DNA from: Verrucomicrobiota bacterium
GTDB lineage: Bacteria > Verrucomicrobiota > Verrucomicrobiia > Opitutales > UBA953
NCBI GenBank assembly: GCA_026397965.1
Contig: JAPLTU010000039.1
Span: 165,001 to 229,000, forward strand
Length of the DNA stretch: 64,000 nt
Direction: 5' to 3'
A program made the position numbers and the translations under genes. Under the pieces are notes generated by a model. That model saw nothing but the letters and a program-made list of their open reading frames with translations. It was not told the DNA's origin and ran no database searches. Positions 43,301-53,800 of the stretch are shown piece by piece (within the stretch, counting starts at the first letter, position 1; every line of letters starts with the position of its first letter).

Positions 43301-44131
43301 GAAGACGCCAAACTTCTGCTTCGGCAGTTGTTTATGGATTTCCTTAAGCGTTTCGCGTGAAAGCTTGTCGTACTGTTTGGCGACGACCTTACCGGTTTCG
43401 ACGTCGACGATCGGATCGGCATAGACGAGCTGGGAAAGAGCTTCGGGCTCGAGGTCGAGCGCGGCCTTGGCGGTCAATTCGCGGTGCTGATAGAAAAGAG
43501 CCAGAATATCTTTGTCGTCCTTGTAACCAAACGCCCGGAGCAAAGTGGTTACCAAGAACTTACGACGACGAAGGCGACGATCGAGGTAGACCCAGAGCAG
43601 GTCGTTTTGGTCGAATTGGACTTCGATCCAGGTACCACGATCCGGAATGATGCGGAAAGCGTGCAAGATCTTGCCGCTCGTGTGCGTGGATTCTTCGAAG
43701 CAGATGCCGGGACTGCGGTGGAGCTGGGAAACGACCACGCGCTCGGCGCCGTTGACGATGAAGGAACCGCGATCCGTGATCATCGGGACTTCGCCCATCA
43801 AGATTTCTTCGTCTTTGAACGCACCCTTCTCGCGAAGGCGGAGCTTCAAGAGGACGGAGATGGCGAAAGTCGTGCCCTCGCGGATACATTCGAGCTCATT
43901 CGTCTTTGGCATGACCAAGCCGTACTCGAGGTACTCGAGACGGAAGTTGCCGTTGTTGCTTTCAACCGGGAAGGCTTCGCGGAACACGGCGTCGAGGCCG
44001 ACGTTCTTACGGCCAGCGGACGTCACGTCGAGCTGGAGGAAGTCGTTGAACGAGAAAATTTGATTCTCAATCAAGTTCGGGGGGGGGATGACTTCGCGTA
44101 GTTTACCGAAGTTTTTGCGCTCTTGAGGCAT
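40331..44131 (-). CDS. rpoB: RNA polymerase subunit beta
   Basis: 1266 residues, full length for a beta subunit without large lineage insertions. The rifampicin region reads SQLSQLMDQINPL then THKRRLSALGPGG; relative to E. coli, positions 514 and 518 are Leu and Ile, while Asp516, His526 and Ser531 are kept. PIETPEGPNIGLI and GDKMAGRHGNKGVV are conserved. The protein ends LGTGSPNPAERN. It is followed by rpoC after 35 bases and preceded by a hairpin/T-run after rplL, so part of the ribosomal-protein transcripts should end before it. Confidence 0.96.
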   Translation of the reverse strand: MPQERKNFGKLREVIPPPNLIENQIFSFNDFLQLDVTSAGRKNVGLDAVFREAFPVESNNGNFRLEYLEYGLVMPKTNELECIREGTTFAISVLLKLRLREKGAFKDEEILMGEVPMITDRGSFIVNGAERVVVSQLHRSPGICFEESTHTSGKILHAFRIIPDRGTWIEVQFDQNDLLWVYLDRRLRRRKFLVTTLLRAFGYKDDKDILALFYQHRELTAKAALDLEPEALSQLVYADPIVDVETGKVVAKQYDKLSRETLKEIHKQLPKQKFGVFDTQFDDGAVILSLRKDIGTVRNEEEALKEIFRKLRPGEPVNVKGARAHMQRLFQDPLRYDLGRVGRYKLNQKLSLNVSLDTRTITPEDIVEATKLLCKLRAGDGAIDDIDHLGSRRVRNVGELLANQCRAGLKNVVKTVKARINEYDQSVDSITPQKLVNPKPFGNAIREFFARSQLSQLMDQINPLAELTHKRRLSALGPGGLNRDRAGFEVRDVHPSHYGRICPIETPEGPNIGLINSLSTYARINEFGFIEAPYRKVVRGKVSNQVEFMTADQEEKFKVAQANSELDETSRLKGKVTVRFRDDILEVEPEDVDYMDVSPQQVVSVAAALIPFLEHDDANRALMGSNMQRQGVPLVITEAPLVGTGLERRVAIDSKTVIVSEGAGIVAAADSRRIVITKDGEVVHAQLENKKFKTDESKGIYVYDLRKFLKTNSSTCFNQRPLVRRGDKVKVGDIIADGAATDKGELALGRNVLVGFMPWNGYNFEDAILLSERLIKDDVFTSVHIEEFEVTARDTKLGPEQITRDIPNLGEEALRNLNRDGVIRIGAEVKPDDILVGKITPKSEGDLAPEEKLLRAIFGEKARDVKDTSLRVPSGISGIIMDVKVSSRTDKDDGRLSPNDQRRALKKVNEEYRTADSRLREEMTESLSNILLGEKIPLDVKNSETGEAIIPANRKITKTLLRRLASVSRSIEMNDSPVKQKIRQIVDGYHRRFDELEQERARKVEAIEQGIDEGGAIKNVKVYIATKRKIQVGDKMAGRHGNKGVVARIVPIEDMPYLTDGTPVDICLNPLGVPSRMNVGQVLETHLGWACSKLGLKVATPIFDGIPEKQIREYLKQANLPETGKAMLINGHTGEAFDQDVVVGYIYMMKLNHLVADKIHARATGPYSLITQQPLGGKAQYGGQRFGEMEVWALEAYGAAYTLQELLTVKSDDVAGRTKIYEQLVKGDNTLVSGTPQSFNVLMKEMQALCLDVRLGTGSPNPAERN

Positions 44132-44215
44132 GGCTGGTGAAGGTGGGCTCGGAGTGTCTGGTTGTTTCGGTTTTACTGTGTTTGCCTAGTGGGGGACGGA
44201 CTGGGCGCCGTTGGG

Positions 44216-44267
44216 AAAAAAGAGCGGGGAGGAGTTTGATTTCCGGAGGGATTTCTCCCCTCCCCGC
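44216..44267 (-). terminator. attenuator-like hairpin between rplL and rpoB
   Basis: On the minus strand GCGGGGAGGGGAG (44267-44255) pairs with CTCCTCCCCGC (44234-44224), followed by TCTTTTTT. It sits in the 166-base rplL-rpoB spacer, where a partial terminator lowers rpoBC relative to ribosomal-protein genes in other bacteria. Confidence 0.8.
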
Positions 44268-44297
44268 ACTTGAAATTTCTAAGAAACTAAAAGCGGG

Positions 44298-44675
44298 TTA
44301 TTTAACCTCAACTTCGGCACCTGCGGCCTTAAGTTTGGCTTCAATATCCTTAGCTTCGTCTTTCGAAACGCCTTCTTTAACTGGCTTCGGAGCGGTATCA
44401 ACCAGGTCCTTAGCTTCCTTAAGGCCGAGACCCGTGATGGCACGGACTTCCTTAATGACGTTGATTGGCGTAGCACCCTTGGACTTAAGGATGATATCGA
44501 AAGTGGTCTTCTCTTCCACCGGGGCGGCGGCAGCGGCGCCGGCGACGGCGACGGCGACAGGAGCGGCGGCAGAAACGCCCCACTTGGTTTCAAGATCTTT
44601 AACGAGATTGGCGATATCGAGAACGCTTTGGGCGCTCAGCCATTCGATGACTTGGTCTTTGGTGATGTTGCTCAT
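44298..44675 (-). CDS. rplL: 50S ribosomal protein bL12 (L7/L12)
   Basis: 125 residues from the ATG at 44675 ([13 protein letters not shown]). The N-terminal dimerisation helices, an Ala/Val-rich hinge ([16 protein letters not shown]) and the C-terminal factor-binding domain ([20 protein letters not shown]) are all present. It recruits and stimulates translational GTPases such as the EF-Tu and IF2 encoded here. AAGGAA lies 13 bases before the ATG. The gap to rplJ is unusually long (152 bases). Confidence 0.97.
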   Translation of the reverse strand: MSNITKDQVIEWLSAQSVLDIANLVKDLETKWGVSAAAPVAVAVAGAAAAAPVEEKTTFDIILKSKGATPINVIKEVRAITGLGLKEAKDLVDTAPKPVKEGVSKDEAKDIEAKLKAAGAEVEVK

Positions 44676-44827
44676 GGGTTTGGGGTTCCTTGAATGGTTA
44701 GCGTCGTTTGAGGACATTTGAGGGCACTAGGCCCCTAACCGGAGTTCGTTGGATGGTATGTTGTATTGGGTTGGATTTCCCCCCGCTCGAACGTGACCAC
44801 ATGGCCACGCCTTTGCAGGGAAAGGGG

Positions 44828-45316
44828 TTAGGCGACCGTTTCGTCTTTTTGACGCTTGGCGTCCAAGAGGCGGACGACCTGAGAGGCAGGCGTATTGAAG
44901 AGCGAGAGCAGTTGAGCCCGGATAGCTTCGAGGGAAGGAAGCTTAGAAAGAGCGTCGATGTCAGACTTGGTGAGGACTTTGGCATCCAACACGCCAGCTT
45001 TCACTTCGAGCTTGGAGAACTCCTTGAAAAAGGAAACCAAGACCTTGGCGACGCCGGTCGGATTTTTGCCGCCCGTAACCAAAGCCGTATGGCCGATTAA
45101 ATGAGAAGATAAATCAGGGAGATTGGCCTGCTTTACCGCGATGTTCATGATGCTATTTTTGACGACGTGATACTCGGCGCCATGGACGCGGAGTTGATCA
45201 CGGACGGACGTAGCATCTTTCACGCTGACGCCCGTAAAATTAGCAATCAGGAGATAGTTGGAAGTGGCCAGTTGGGCGGCTACTTCGTCGACGAGGAATT
45301 GTTTTTCAGCGCGCAT
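44828..45316 (-). CDS. rplJ: 50S ribosomal protein uL10
   Basis: 162 residues. It begins MRAEKQFLVDEVAAQLATSN and contains VKNSIMNIAVKQANL and the LTGGKNPTGVAKVL-like VTGGKNPTGVAKVL loop. The C-terminal helix binding L7/L12 dimers is present (FNTPASQVVRLLDAKRQ). L10 forms the base of the ribosomal stalk. It follows rplA after 27 bases, too short for a full L10-binding leader, so autoregulation, if any, uses another site. Confidence 0.96.
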   Translation of the reverse strand: MRAEKQFLVDEVAAQLATSNYLLIANFTGVSVKDATSVRDQLRVHGAEYHVVKNSIMNIAVKQANLPDLSSHLIGHTALVTGGKNPTGVAKVLVSFFKEFSKLEVKAGVLDAKVLTKSDIDALSKLPSLEAIRAQLLSLFNTPASQVVRLLDAKRQKDETVA

Positions 45317-45343
45317 GTTCGTAGTTTATCTAGGGTTGCGTGA

Positions 45344-46054
45344 TTAGGCGGTTACCGTGGCGGCGGAGTAAGGCTTGAGGTCGACGCCTACGCCTGGGCT
45401 CATGCTGGCGCTCAGGGTGATGGACTTAATAAAGCGACCACCGGCAAAACCGGTGGGCTGGGATTTGACCAAGGCAGCCAAGGCAACCTGGGCATTTTCC
45501 GTGAGCTGTTTAACCGAGAAGGATTTCTTACCTACCACAATGACGATATTGCCCGTCTTATCCATTTTGAACTCAACGCGACCGGCTTTGACTTCTTTGA
45601 TCGTCTTCGGAAGGTCGTCGGAAACGGTGCCAGACTTCGGGTTAGGCATCAGACCTTTAGGGCCGAGCACGCGAGCTACCTGACGGACGTCTTTCATCGC
45701 GGAGGTTGTCGAGATAGCTACGTCGAAATCCATCCAGCCACCGTTGACCTTAGCGATCATGTCGGCGAGGCCGGCGAAATCAGCACCCGCAGCGAGGGCT
45801 TCGGCCGGGTTTTCCGTGAAAGCGAGGACCTTGATTTTCTTCCCCGAGCCGTTGGGCAGGGATACAGTTCCGCGCACCATCTGGTCGGACTGCTTAGGGT
45901 CTACGCCTAAGAAGGCGGAGATCTCCACGGTTTCGTCAAACTTAGCGCTCGGCATCTTTTTGATGATCTCGGCGGCTTGGGTGACGTCATATTTTGCCTT
46001 CAAGTCGGCGACTTGAAGGGCGGCGCGGTAGCGCTTGCTGGTTTTGTGTTTCAT
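45344..46054 (-). CDS. rplA: 50S ribosomal protein uL1
   Basis: 236 residues with the two L1 domains. Typical blocks are [50 protein letters not shown] and [20 protein letters not shown]1 binds 23S rRNA at the E-site stalk and represses its own mRNA in many bacteria. An AGGAG lies about 13 bases before the ATG. It follows rplK after 60 bases. Confidence 0.97.
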   Translation of the reverse strand: MKHKTSKRYRAALQVADLKAKYDVTQAAEIIKKMPSAKFDETVEISAFLGVDPKQSDQMVRGTVSLPNGSGKKIKVLAFTENPAEALAAGADFAGLADMIAKVNGGWMDFDVAISTTSAMKDVRQVARVLGPKGLMPNPKSGTVSDDLPKTIKEVKAGRVEFKMDKTGNIVIVVGKKSFSVKQLTENAQVALAALVKSQPTGFAGGRFIKSITLSASMSPGVGVDLKPYSAATVTA

Positions 46055-46114
46055 AGCGACTTTCGTCTCCTGCGGAGTGCAGTGGGTTGGGTGAGGGTTG
46101 GGTTGAGTGGAAAA

Positions 46115-46540
46115 TTAACCGATGACTTCAATCCCCATGGAGCGAGCGGTGCCGGCGATCATGCGGGCGGCGTTGTCCGGGTTGACGGCGTTCAGGTCCT
46201 TCTTCTTGAGCTCGACGATTTCGAGGAGCTGCTTCTTGGTGACCTTGCCGACCTTATCGCGGTTAGGCACCTTGGAACCGCTTTCGATCTTTGCGGCCTT
46301 CTTGAGAAGGACGGAAGCGGGCGGGGACTTAAGGATGAAGGTGAAGGACTTGTCTTGGTAGACCGAGATGATGACGGGCAGGATCAAGCCGGCCTGATCC
46401 TTGGTGCGAGCATTGAACTCCTTACAGAACGCCATGATATTGACGCCCTTGGCACCCAAGGCGGGGCCGACAGGAGGAGCTGGATTAGCGGCACCTGCGG
46501 GGAGCTGGAGCCTGATTTCGCCGACGACTTTCTTTGCCAT
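46115..46540 (-). CDS. rplK: 50S ribosomal protein uL11
   Basis: 141 residues, normal length. [20 protein letters not shown] is the thiostrepton-region signature, and the C-terminal rRNA-binding helix ([20 protein letters not shown]) is intact. It sits at the GTPase centre and senses stalled tRNA for RelA. It lies 38 bases after nusG in the classic nusG-rplK-rplA order. Confidence 0.97.
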   Translation of the reverse strand: MAKKVVGEIRLQLPAGAANPAPPVGPALGAKGVNIMAFCKEFNARTKDQAGLILPVIISVYQDKSFTFILKSPPASVLLKKAAKIESGSKVPNRDKVGKVTKKQLLEIVELKKKDLNAVNPDNAARMIAGTARSMGIEVIG

Positions 46541-46578
46541 GGTGGTTTAGATGGTTGGGTTAAAGGGTTTATGAAAAA

Positions 46579-47151
46579 TCAGTCGCGATCGTCGCGTTCG
46601 ACTTGCCAGAATTCGAGTTCGACCGGGGTGGAGCGCCCGAAGATATCAACCGAGACTTCGAGCTTTCCGCGGTCGGCATCGATTTTATCGATATTACCAG
46701 CCAAGTTGGCAAACGGACCATCGGTAATCTTGACGCGTTCACTGACGTGGAAATTGATTTTGGGAACGACCTTATCAGCCGCATCCGCCATTTGTTGGAG
46801 GATGGTATTGATCTCTTCGGTCTTCAGGGGAACGGGGTTCATGCCGCCAATCAAACCGATAACGCCATCCGTCCGGCGCAAGAAACTCCAGGGAGCTTCG
46901 AGGAGTTGGCCTTCGTCATCGAACAAACGCGCCCGCACAAAAAGGTAAGACGGGTAGAGCTTCATTTCGCTCTCGCGCTTCTTGCCGTTACGGAAGTCCT
47001 TAACGGTCTTTACGGGCATGAGGATTTCAGCCACGTGATCGCCCATCTCCTCATCCTGGATGGCCTTATCGAGGAGACGCTTAACCTTGCTCTCGTTGTT
47101 CGAAAGGGTCTGGAGAGTGTACCAGCGGAAATCTGAAGGAGTATTCGACAT
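46579..47151 (-). CDS. nusG: transcription termination/antitermination factor NusG
   Basis: 190 residues. The NGN domain (FRWYTLQTLSNNESKVKRLL, PSYLFVRARLFDD, and the TDGVIGLIG face that contacts the polymerase) is joined to a KOW domain (VSERVKITDGPFANLAGNID). NusG keeps polymerase in a processive state and couples it to Rho or the ribosome. It lies 8 bases after secE, the normal arrangement. Confidence 0.96.
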   Translation of the reverse strand: MSNTPSDFRWYTLQTLSNNESKVKRLLDKAIQDEEMGDHVAEILMPVKTVKDFRNGKKRESEMKLYPSYLFVRARLFDDEGQLLEAPWSFLRRTDGVIGLIGGMNPVPLKTEEINTILQQMADAADKVVPKINFHVSERVKITDGPFANLAGNIDKIDADRGKLEVSVDIFGRSTPVELEFWQVERDDRD

Positions 47152-47159
47152 GGGGGGAA

Positions 47160-47366
47160 TCAGCGAACGCGCTTGGTGGCGAACTGAACGAAGTTAGAAA
47201 GTGAGAAATCGCAGAAAAAAACAACGGTACCTAAAAGAGCGACGGCCGTGATGACGACCAGAGTAGAATCAACCAACTCCTTGGCACTTGGCCACGAAGC
47301 CTTAACGAAGACCTCGGTGATGGTCTCGTTCCAGAAAGCGCGAAGGCGTCCGAGGAGGCTGAACAT
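47160..47366 (-). CDS. secE: preprotein translocase subunit SecE
   Basis: 68 residues from the ATG at 47366 (MFSLLGRLRAFWNET); the frame runs on through tRNA-Trp, which is spurious. EVFVKASWPSAKELVDSTLV is the amphipathic SecE signature, followed by one membrane span (about 32-52). SecE is the clamp of the SecYEG channel. It sits between tRNA-Trp and nusG. Confidence 0.93.
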   Translation of the reverse strand: MFSLLGRLRAFWNETITEVFVKASWPSAKELVDSTLVVITAVALLGTVVFFCDFSLSNFVQFATKRVR

Positions 47367-47389
47367 ATGCTGGTGTTTGGTTTGGATAT

Positions 47390-47465
47390 TGGCAGGGCGG
47401 GAGGGAATCGAACCTACAACCGACGGTTTTGGAGACCGTCTCTCTGCCAGTTGAGCTACCGTCCT
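47390..47465 (-). tRNA. tRNA-Trp (anticodon CCA)
   Basis: A 76-base cloverleaf on the minus strand. The acceptor stem AGGACGG pairs with CCGCCCT (G-U/A-U tolerated), the anticodon stem ACGGT/ACCGT encloses CTCCAAA, the T-loop has GTTCGATT, and CCA is encoded at 47390-47392. It lies between tuf and secE, a very conserved place for tRNA-Trp. Confidence 0.95.
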
Positions 47466-47545
47466 GTTCTTGGGTTTAAAGAGACGAGTGCCGGGCTCCT
47501 TTTGAGGGAACCTCGGCACCGTAGTCGAGCCTTGCGGCGTTTAAA

Positions 47546-48733
47546 TCACTTGGTGATTTCGAGGATCTGGCCGGCGCCGATGGTCTTGCCACCTTCGCGG
47601 AGAGCGAAGCGCTGGCCCTTTTCCATGGCGACAGGCTTTTGGAGCTCGATCGAGATGGTGACGTTATCGCCAGGCATTACCATTTCCACGCCTTCTGGCA
47701 GGATCACGGTGCCAGTGACATCGCAGGTTCCGAAGAAGAATTGAGGACGGTAGTTGTTGGTGAAGGAAGTATGGCGACCACCTTCGTCGGCCTTCAGAAC
47801 GTAAATCTGAGCCTTGGCGATGGTGTGAGGCTTGATGCTGCCAGTCTTTGCGAGAACTTGACCGCGTTCAACCTGGCTCTTTTCGACGCCCCGGAGGAGG
47901 AGACCAACATTGTCGCCAGCCTGGCCTTGATCGAGTTCCTTACGGAACATTTCAACACCGGTAACGGTGGTCTTGAGAGTGTCACGGAGACCGACGATTT
48001 CAATTTCTTCGCCGACCTTGACGACACCACGCTCGATACGGCCCGTGGCAACAGTGCCGCGACCGGTGATGGAGAAGACGTCTTCGACAGCCATCATGAA
48101 AGGCTTGTCGACTTCGCGCTTAGGCTCAGGGATTTCAGCATCGAGAGCATCAAGGAGATTCTGAATCGACTGTTCGCCTTCTGGCGTCGCATCGAGAGCG
48201 GCCGTAGCAGAGCCACGGACAATCTTAGCGTTGTCGCCATCATATTGATACTTGTTAAGCAAGTCGCGGACTTCCATTTCAACGAGGTCGATTAAGTCGG
48301 GCTCGGAGAGATCTACCTTATTCAGCCAGACGACGATTTTAGGAACGCCGACCTGACGAGCGAGGAGGATGTGCTCCTTGGTCTGAGGCATGACGCCGTC
48401 AGCTGCGGAAACCACGAGGATAGCGCCATCCATTTGGGCAGCACCAGTGATCATGTTCTTAACAAAGTCAGCGTGTCCTGGGCAGTCAACGTGCGCGTAG
48501 TGACGGAGGTTGGACTCGTACTCAACGTGCGAGGCAGCGATGGTGACGGTCTTGGTGGCGTCACGCACGGTACCACCTTTGGTGATTTCCGCGTAGGACT
48601 TGCTCTCGGCCAGACCCTTACGGGCCTGCACTGCCACGATGGCGGCAGTTGTGGTCGATTTACCGTGGTCGATGTGACCGATGGTACCGACGTTGACGTG
48701 AGGCTTTGTGCGATTGAACTTCTCTTTGGCCAT
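47546..48733 (-). CDS. tuf: elongation factor Tu
   Basis: 395 residues from the ATG at 48733 ([16 protein letters not shown]); the longer open frame covers tRNA-Thr and is spurious. GTPase motifs are [24 protein letters not shown] and GSATAAL; domains 2 and 3 are complete. EF-Tu delivers aminoacyl-tRNA to the ribosome. It is flanked by tRNA-Thr upstream and tRNA-Trp downstream, matching the classic tRNA-tuf-tRNA-secE arrangement. It lacks a Shine-Dalgarno despite expected very high expression. Confidence 0.97.
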   Translation of the reverse strand: MAKEKFNRTKPHVNVGTIGHIDHGKSTTTAAIVAVQARKGLAESKSYAEITKGGTVRDATKTVTIAASHVEYESNLRHYAHVDCPGHADFVKNMITGAAQMDGAILVVSAADGVMPQTKEHILLARQVGVPKIVVWLNKVDLSEPDLIDLVEMEVRDLLNKYQYDGDNAKIVRGSATAALDATPEGEQSIQNLLDALDAEIPEPKREVDKPFMMAVEDVFSITGRGTVATGRIERGVVKVGEEIEIVGLRDTLKTTVTGVEMFRKELDQGQAGDNVGLLLRGVEKSQVERGQVLAKTGSIKPHTIAKAQIYVLKADEGGRHTSFTNNYRPQFFFGTCDVTGTVILPEGVEMVMPGDNVTISIELQKPVAMEKGQRFALREGGKTIGAGQILEITK

Positions 48734-48780
48734 GGCTTTGGTGGTGAGGAGGTGGTTTAGGTTTGGTGTGTGGAAATTTG

Positions 48781-48856
48781 TGGAGCCCCCGAACGGATTT
48801 GAACCGTCGACCTCGTCCTTACCAAGGACGCGCTCTGCCAACTGAGCTACAGGGGC
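48781..48856 (-). tRNA. tRNA-Thr (anticodon GGT)
   Basis: A 76-base cloverleaf on the minus strand. The acceptor stem GCCCCTG pairs with CGGGGGC, the anticodon stem CGTCC/GGACG holds the loop TTGGTAA, the T-loop has GTTCAAAT, the discriminator base is U, and CCA is encoded at 48781-48783. It begins the tuf transcript. Confidence 0.95.
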
Positions 48857-48899
48857 AATCCGTCGAAGCGCTTTGGGCGCGAAGGGAAGGGTTTGAATG

Positions 48900-48922
48900 A
48901 ACATCGCCAACGCCACCGTCAA
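48900..48922 (-). promoter_or_regulatory. weak candidate promoter for tRNA-Thr/tuf
   Basis: TTGACG (48922-48917 on the minus strand) is followed 16-18 bases later by CATTCA-like sequence with poor -10 agreement, about 40 bases before tRNA-Thr. The position is right for the start of the tuf-to-rplL transcript, but the -10 is not convincing. Confidence 0.3.
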
Positions 48923-48961
48923 GCGGATTTTTGCAAGGCTTTTACAGGTACCCCTTAACCC

Positions 48962-49740
48962 CTACGGCCCGACGATCAGCCGGTAGGTTCCGGGGGGTAA
49001 GCGCTGAGCCCAATTGCCGTCAGCTACCCATTGAATAAACGATAAATCTGTAACCTTATCCCCCGATGAGCGTAAAATAGCTGGCGGAGCCTGAAGCCCA
49101 AGCGAATCAACCCCTAAAGAAAGCTCTACTGATGACGTAAATTTGCTATTTCTTCCATTTTTATCAATAAATTTAGTTAAATTGCCGTTAAAATGGGTTA
49201 TATTCCCACTAATAATGGGTTTATTAGCCCCATTTAGGCTGTAGACTTCGTAATATCCAATCCTGGCGGGGATGCCCGATTGCTTAAATCCCGTGGACCC
49301 AAAGGATTCGAAGGGCCCCCAGCCTACCAGAGGCAGCGCCTCGGGTGGGGATACTGAAACCGCCTTCGGGGTCTCGCGAAGGATTCTTTTGTCGTATTCC
49401 TCGAACTTACCCGGGTCAAATTGAAGCAGGGGCTGGAATTGAGTAAAGGGGGTATCCTCCGACTGCCCTATTGCACCCGCTTCTTGCCCTCGGAGGGTAA
49501 ATCGCCCGGGAAGGTAAGCTGCCGATGGATCCAGCAACACTAAGCTTTCCGCCCGAACGTCCCCTGACGGTATCAGATGAGCTCCCGTAAAAAGGATTGG
49601 GGCCGGATTTTCTCCCCCGGCAGTGGGATGGAAAATCAAAATGGTGAGCAGAAAGGCAACAAGTCCGCAGATTAATGCCGTCCGTGTGAGAGGAGGAATC
49701 CGCCCTCCAGCTAAATCTCGAATGGTCGTCAGCGAACGCA

Positions 49741-49741
<1 letters not shown>
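48962..49741 (-). CDS. membrane-anchored protein of unknown function
   Basis: 259 residues. One hydrophobic segment (about 20-38, TALICGLVAFLLTILIF) anchors it; the rest is extracytoplasmic in type, rich in Gly, Pro, Ser and Leu, ending NWAQRLPPGTYRLIVGP. I recognise no family. The ATG overlaps the stop of the HtrA-like gene (TAATG), so translation is coupled, suggesting a partner or substrate of that protease. The middle of the gene (about 49060-49260) is clearly more AT-rich than its surroundings, which may mean fast evolution or separate ancestry. Confidence 0.65.
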
Positions 49742-50841
<1,100 letters not shown>

Positions 50842-50885
50842 GACCACGCCAGCCTATAACTACGCCGAGCCAAGGCAAGCAAGCG

Positions 50886-53800
50886 TCAGCGGGCCATCGT
50901 GAAGCCGCCACCCGGTTGGGTCGGTTCGGCTTCATCCCTATCTTTATTAAACCGCATCGAGAAGAGCCGGGTCACGCCCTTCTCCTGCATGGTCGCGCCA
51001 AAGATCGCGTCAGCGGTGGATACCGTCCGTTTATTGTGCGTAATAATCAGGAACTGAGAATAACGCGTGAATTCGCGGATGATATCCGTGAAGCGGCCCA
51101 CATTAGTATCGTCAAGCGGGGCATCCAGCTCGTCGAGGACGCACAAGGGCGAAGGCTTGACCATATAAATTGCAAACAGCAGTGCGAGCGCGGTCATGGT
51201 GCGCTGGCCACCGGAGAGCAGCAAGATGCCGCGCAACTTAGTCCCCGGAGGTTGGGCGATGATTTCAATACCATTTTCCAGCGGATCTTCGGCCTGCACC
51301 ATCTGTAAGTCGGCGGTTCCGCCGACGAAAAGACGGTCGAAGGTGAATTTGAAATTCTTACGAACTTGTTCAAAAGTATCGGTGAATAATTTGAGCGAAG
51401 TCTGATTCAGCTCTTCGATTGCCTTGGAGAGTTCTTCCTTCGCCTTCCAAAGGTCATCGCTTTGCTTGGTCAGGAAGTCGTGGCGATCGCGCAACGAAGA
51501 ATATTCTTCCACGGCGACGAGATTGATCGAGCCCATGCCCGACATGCGTTCACGGAGTTCGGCAATTTCCCGGACGAGCGGCGGCCAGTCAGTCGCCCCC
51601 AAGACCGTCAGCTCATCTTCCGTTGGTTCTCCTTGACGAATTGGCGCCTTACGCACCGGTCGAGTCCCCTCTTCTTCCGGCTCCTCAAGATCATCGAAAC
51701 TCGCGATGCCATCAGGTTCTCCATCAGCGAGCCAGAGTTGCAAACGCCAGTCTACGGAGGAAACATCTAATTGGTGCTCAGATTGAACTTTTTCGATAAT
51801 AAACCCACATTGGGAATTCTGTTCGGCAAGGGTGACCTCCAAGGATTTAAGCCGCATGTCTACCACGCGAAGTTTTTCCCGATCGACGGAAAGCACCCGG
51901 TCATCGGTCTCGAGCAAGGCGTCTTTTTCGGCCAACTCTCCGCGCGTTTGGGCAAGGCTGACGGAACGGGTTTCAATTTCTCCGGCTAAACGGCCGGACA
52001 ACTCGCGGGCCGCAACTGATTGGGTGCGCAGTTCGCCGATCTGACAATCGTTTTGTTGTGCTTCGGTCCGGCGGGAAGCCAGGCGGGCCGAAGCCTCCGC
52101 GCGACGGGACTCGAGATCGGCCAACTCGCGGCCAACCAATTCAAGACGCTGGCGCTGCTCGGCCAAGGAAAGCCGCACTTCACCTAAAGCATTACGGCGC
52201 ACTTCAGTCTCAGTGCGCGCTGACTCGACATCGGTTTCTCCCGTGGCGATAGCCGTGCGTAATTCAGCGACCTGAGTATCTTTCGTCGACAGTGTCCCTT
52301 GGGCCCGATCGCGCCTCATCACGGCCTCGGCCTTGGCCGATTCCAATTCGTTTAATTGACGCTGGTCGCGGGCAATCCGCTCATCAGCCGCCACCAAAGT
52401 CTGCCTTGCGGCACGCTCGTCCGCTTGAGCGACGGAGAGCTCCTGCGCTGCAAACTGCGTCGCACCGCGACGCGTACCCACTTCCACCTCATTGGCATCC
52501 ATGTTCGACTGCAGACCCAAGGCGCGCTCGTTGAGTGTCGTAAGCTGATCGTTCTCGGCCTCCAGCTTTGCCCGTACCGAACGAATTTCGCTCTCGCGGG
52601 AGAAAACTCCCGAGCCGGCGGAGGATGAGACCTTCCGAGGCCGACCCGCGTAGACTAGCCCGCGACGATCGATCAGATCGCCCTCGGTCGTAGCGACCAA
52701 GAAGAATTCAAAGGACGGATTGCTTCGCCACCACGCGATAAAGTCGCCCAAGGTGGGACAAACGTAGCAGCCATCGAAAAGATTGGAGACCAGACGTGCA
52801 TGGGTGGCCGACTTGGGCTGGACCGCCGAACCGGCGGGCCGGAGCCAACTGGGAGCGGCCGAGCCGCTCTGGAAAGCGGGAGGAGCTTCGACCTGAAAGA
52901 CCGCCCGGCCGAGTTGGCGCTCAGCCATCTTCGCCACGATGCCTGGCAAGAAATCGGCGTTGTCCAGGGCGACCGCTTCCGAGGCGGCGCCTAAGATATT
53001 TTCCAAGGCGGCGGCAGCGGAAATATCAGTGACGGTGACAAGGTCGGCCAAAGCGGCGGCTTTGCCGGCCGGCATAGCTTCCGAAAGTTCTCCGCGAAGT
53101 ACCGCTTTGGCGGCTTCCGAAAACCCTTCCAGCCGCGACTGCATCTGTTCGAGCAAGCCAAGCTGAGCGGAAAGTTTTGCGACGCTGCGATCTTGTTCGG
53201 AAATTGTCTGCTGCAGTGCGCGAAAATCCGTCAGCAACGCTTTGCCTTTTTCAACCGCTTCCTGCTCGGCGGCACGGGCGGCCTGCAGTTCACCGTGGCG
53301 GCCAGTAACGACCTGGCCGCAATCGGCGACGCGGCGATCGTGCCCCTCGCGCTCCACCATCGCTTGCGAGACGGAAGCTGACACATCGACATGGCGGGCC
53401 TGGTAGCCCCGAAGATCGATTTCGAGATTAGTGACATCGCCACGGGCGCGAGTCATCTCACCTTCGGCAATTAAAATATCTTGGCGAGCCCGACGCAGAC
53501 GATTCTCGGATTCGACCAAGAACTTAGCCGCTGCTTCGACTTGCGAAGTCTTATCACGGTAGGCGGCATCCGTCGCGGTCACCGAGCCCGTGGCGGTCGA
53601 TTTAGCATCGGAACTACCGCGCAGACGCATCTCGTATTCGGCGATGGCTTGTTCGGCCTCCTGACCCTCGCGGCGAATATCAACCAAGCGGGTCGTTAAA
53701 TCATCTGCCCGAAGATCAGCGGTTCGAGCCTCGGCTTCGGCGTTTTCGCGGGTGGTACGTACTTCAAATAAAGCCTGCTGGGCTTGCTGGACTTGTTCGG

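Noticed and set aside
47367..47519. N-terminal extension of secE through tRNA-Trp
   Set aside because: The extension is translated tRNA sequence; the internal ATG gives a normal SecE.
48734..48922. N-terminal extension of tuf through tRNA-Thr
   Set aside because: Same reason; MAKEKF is the conserved EF-Tu start.
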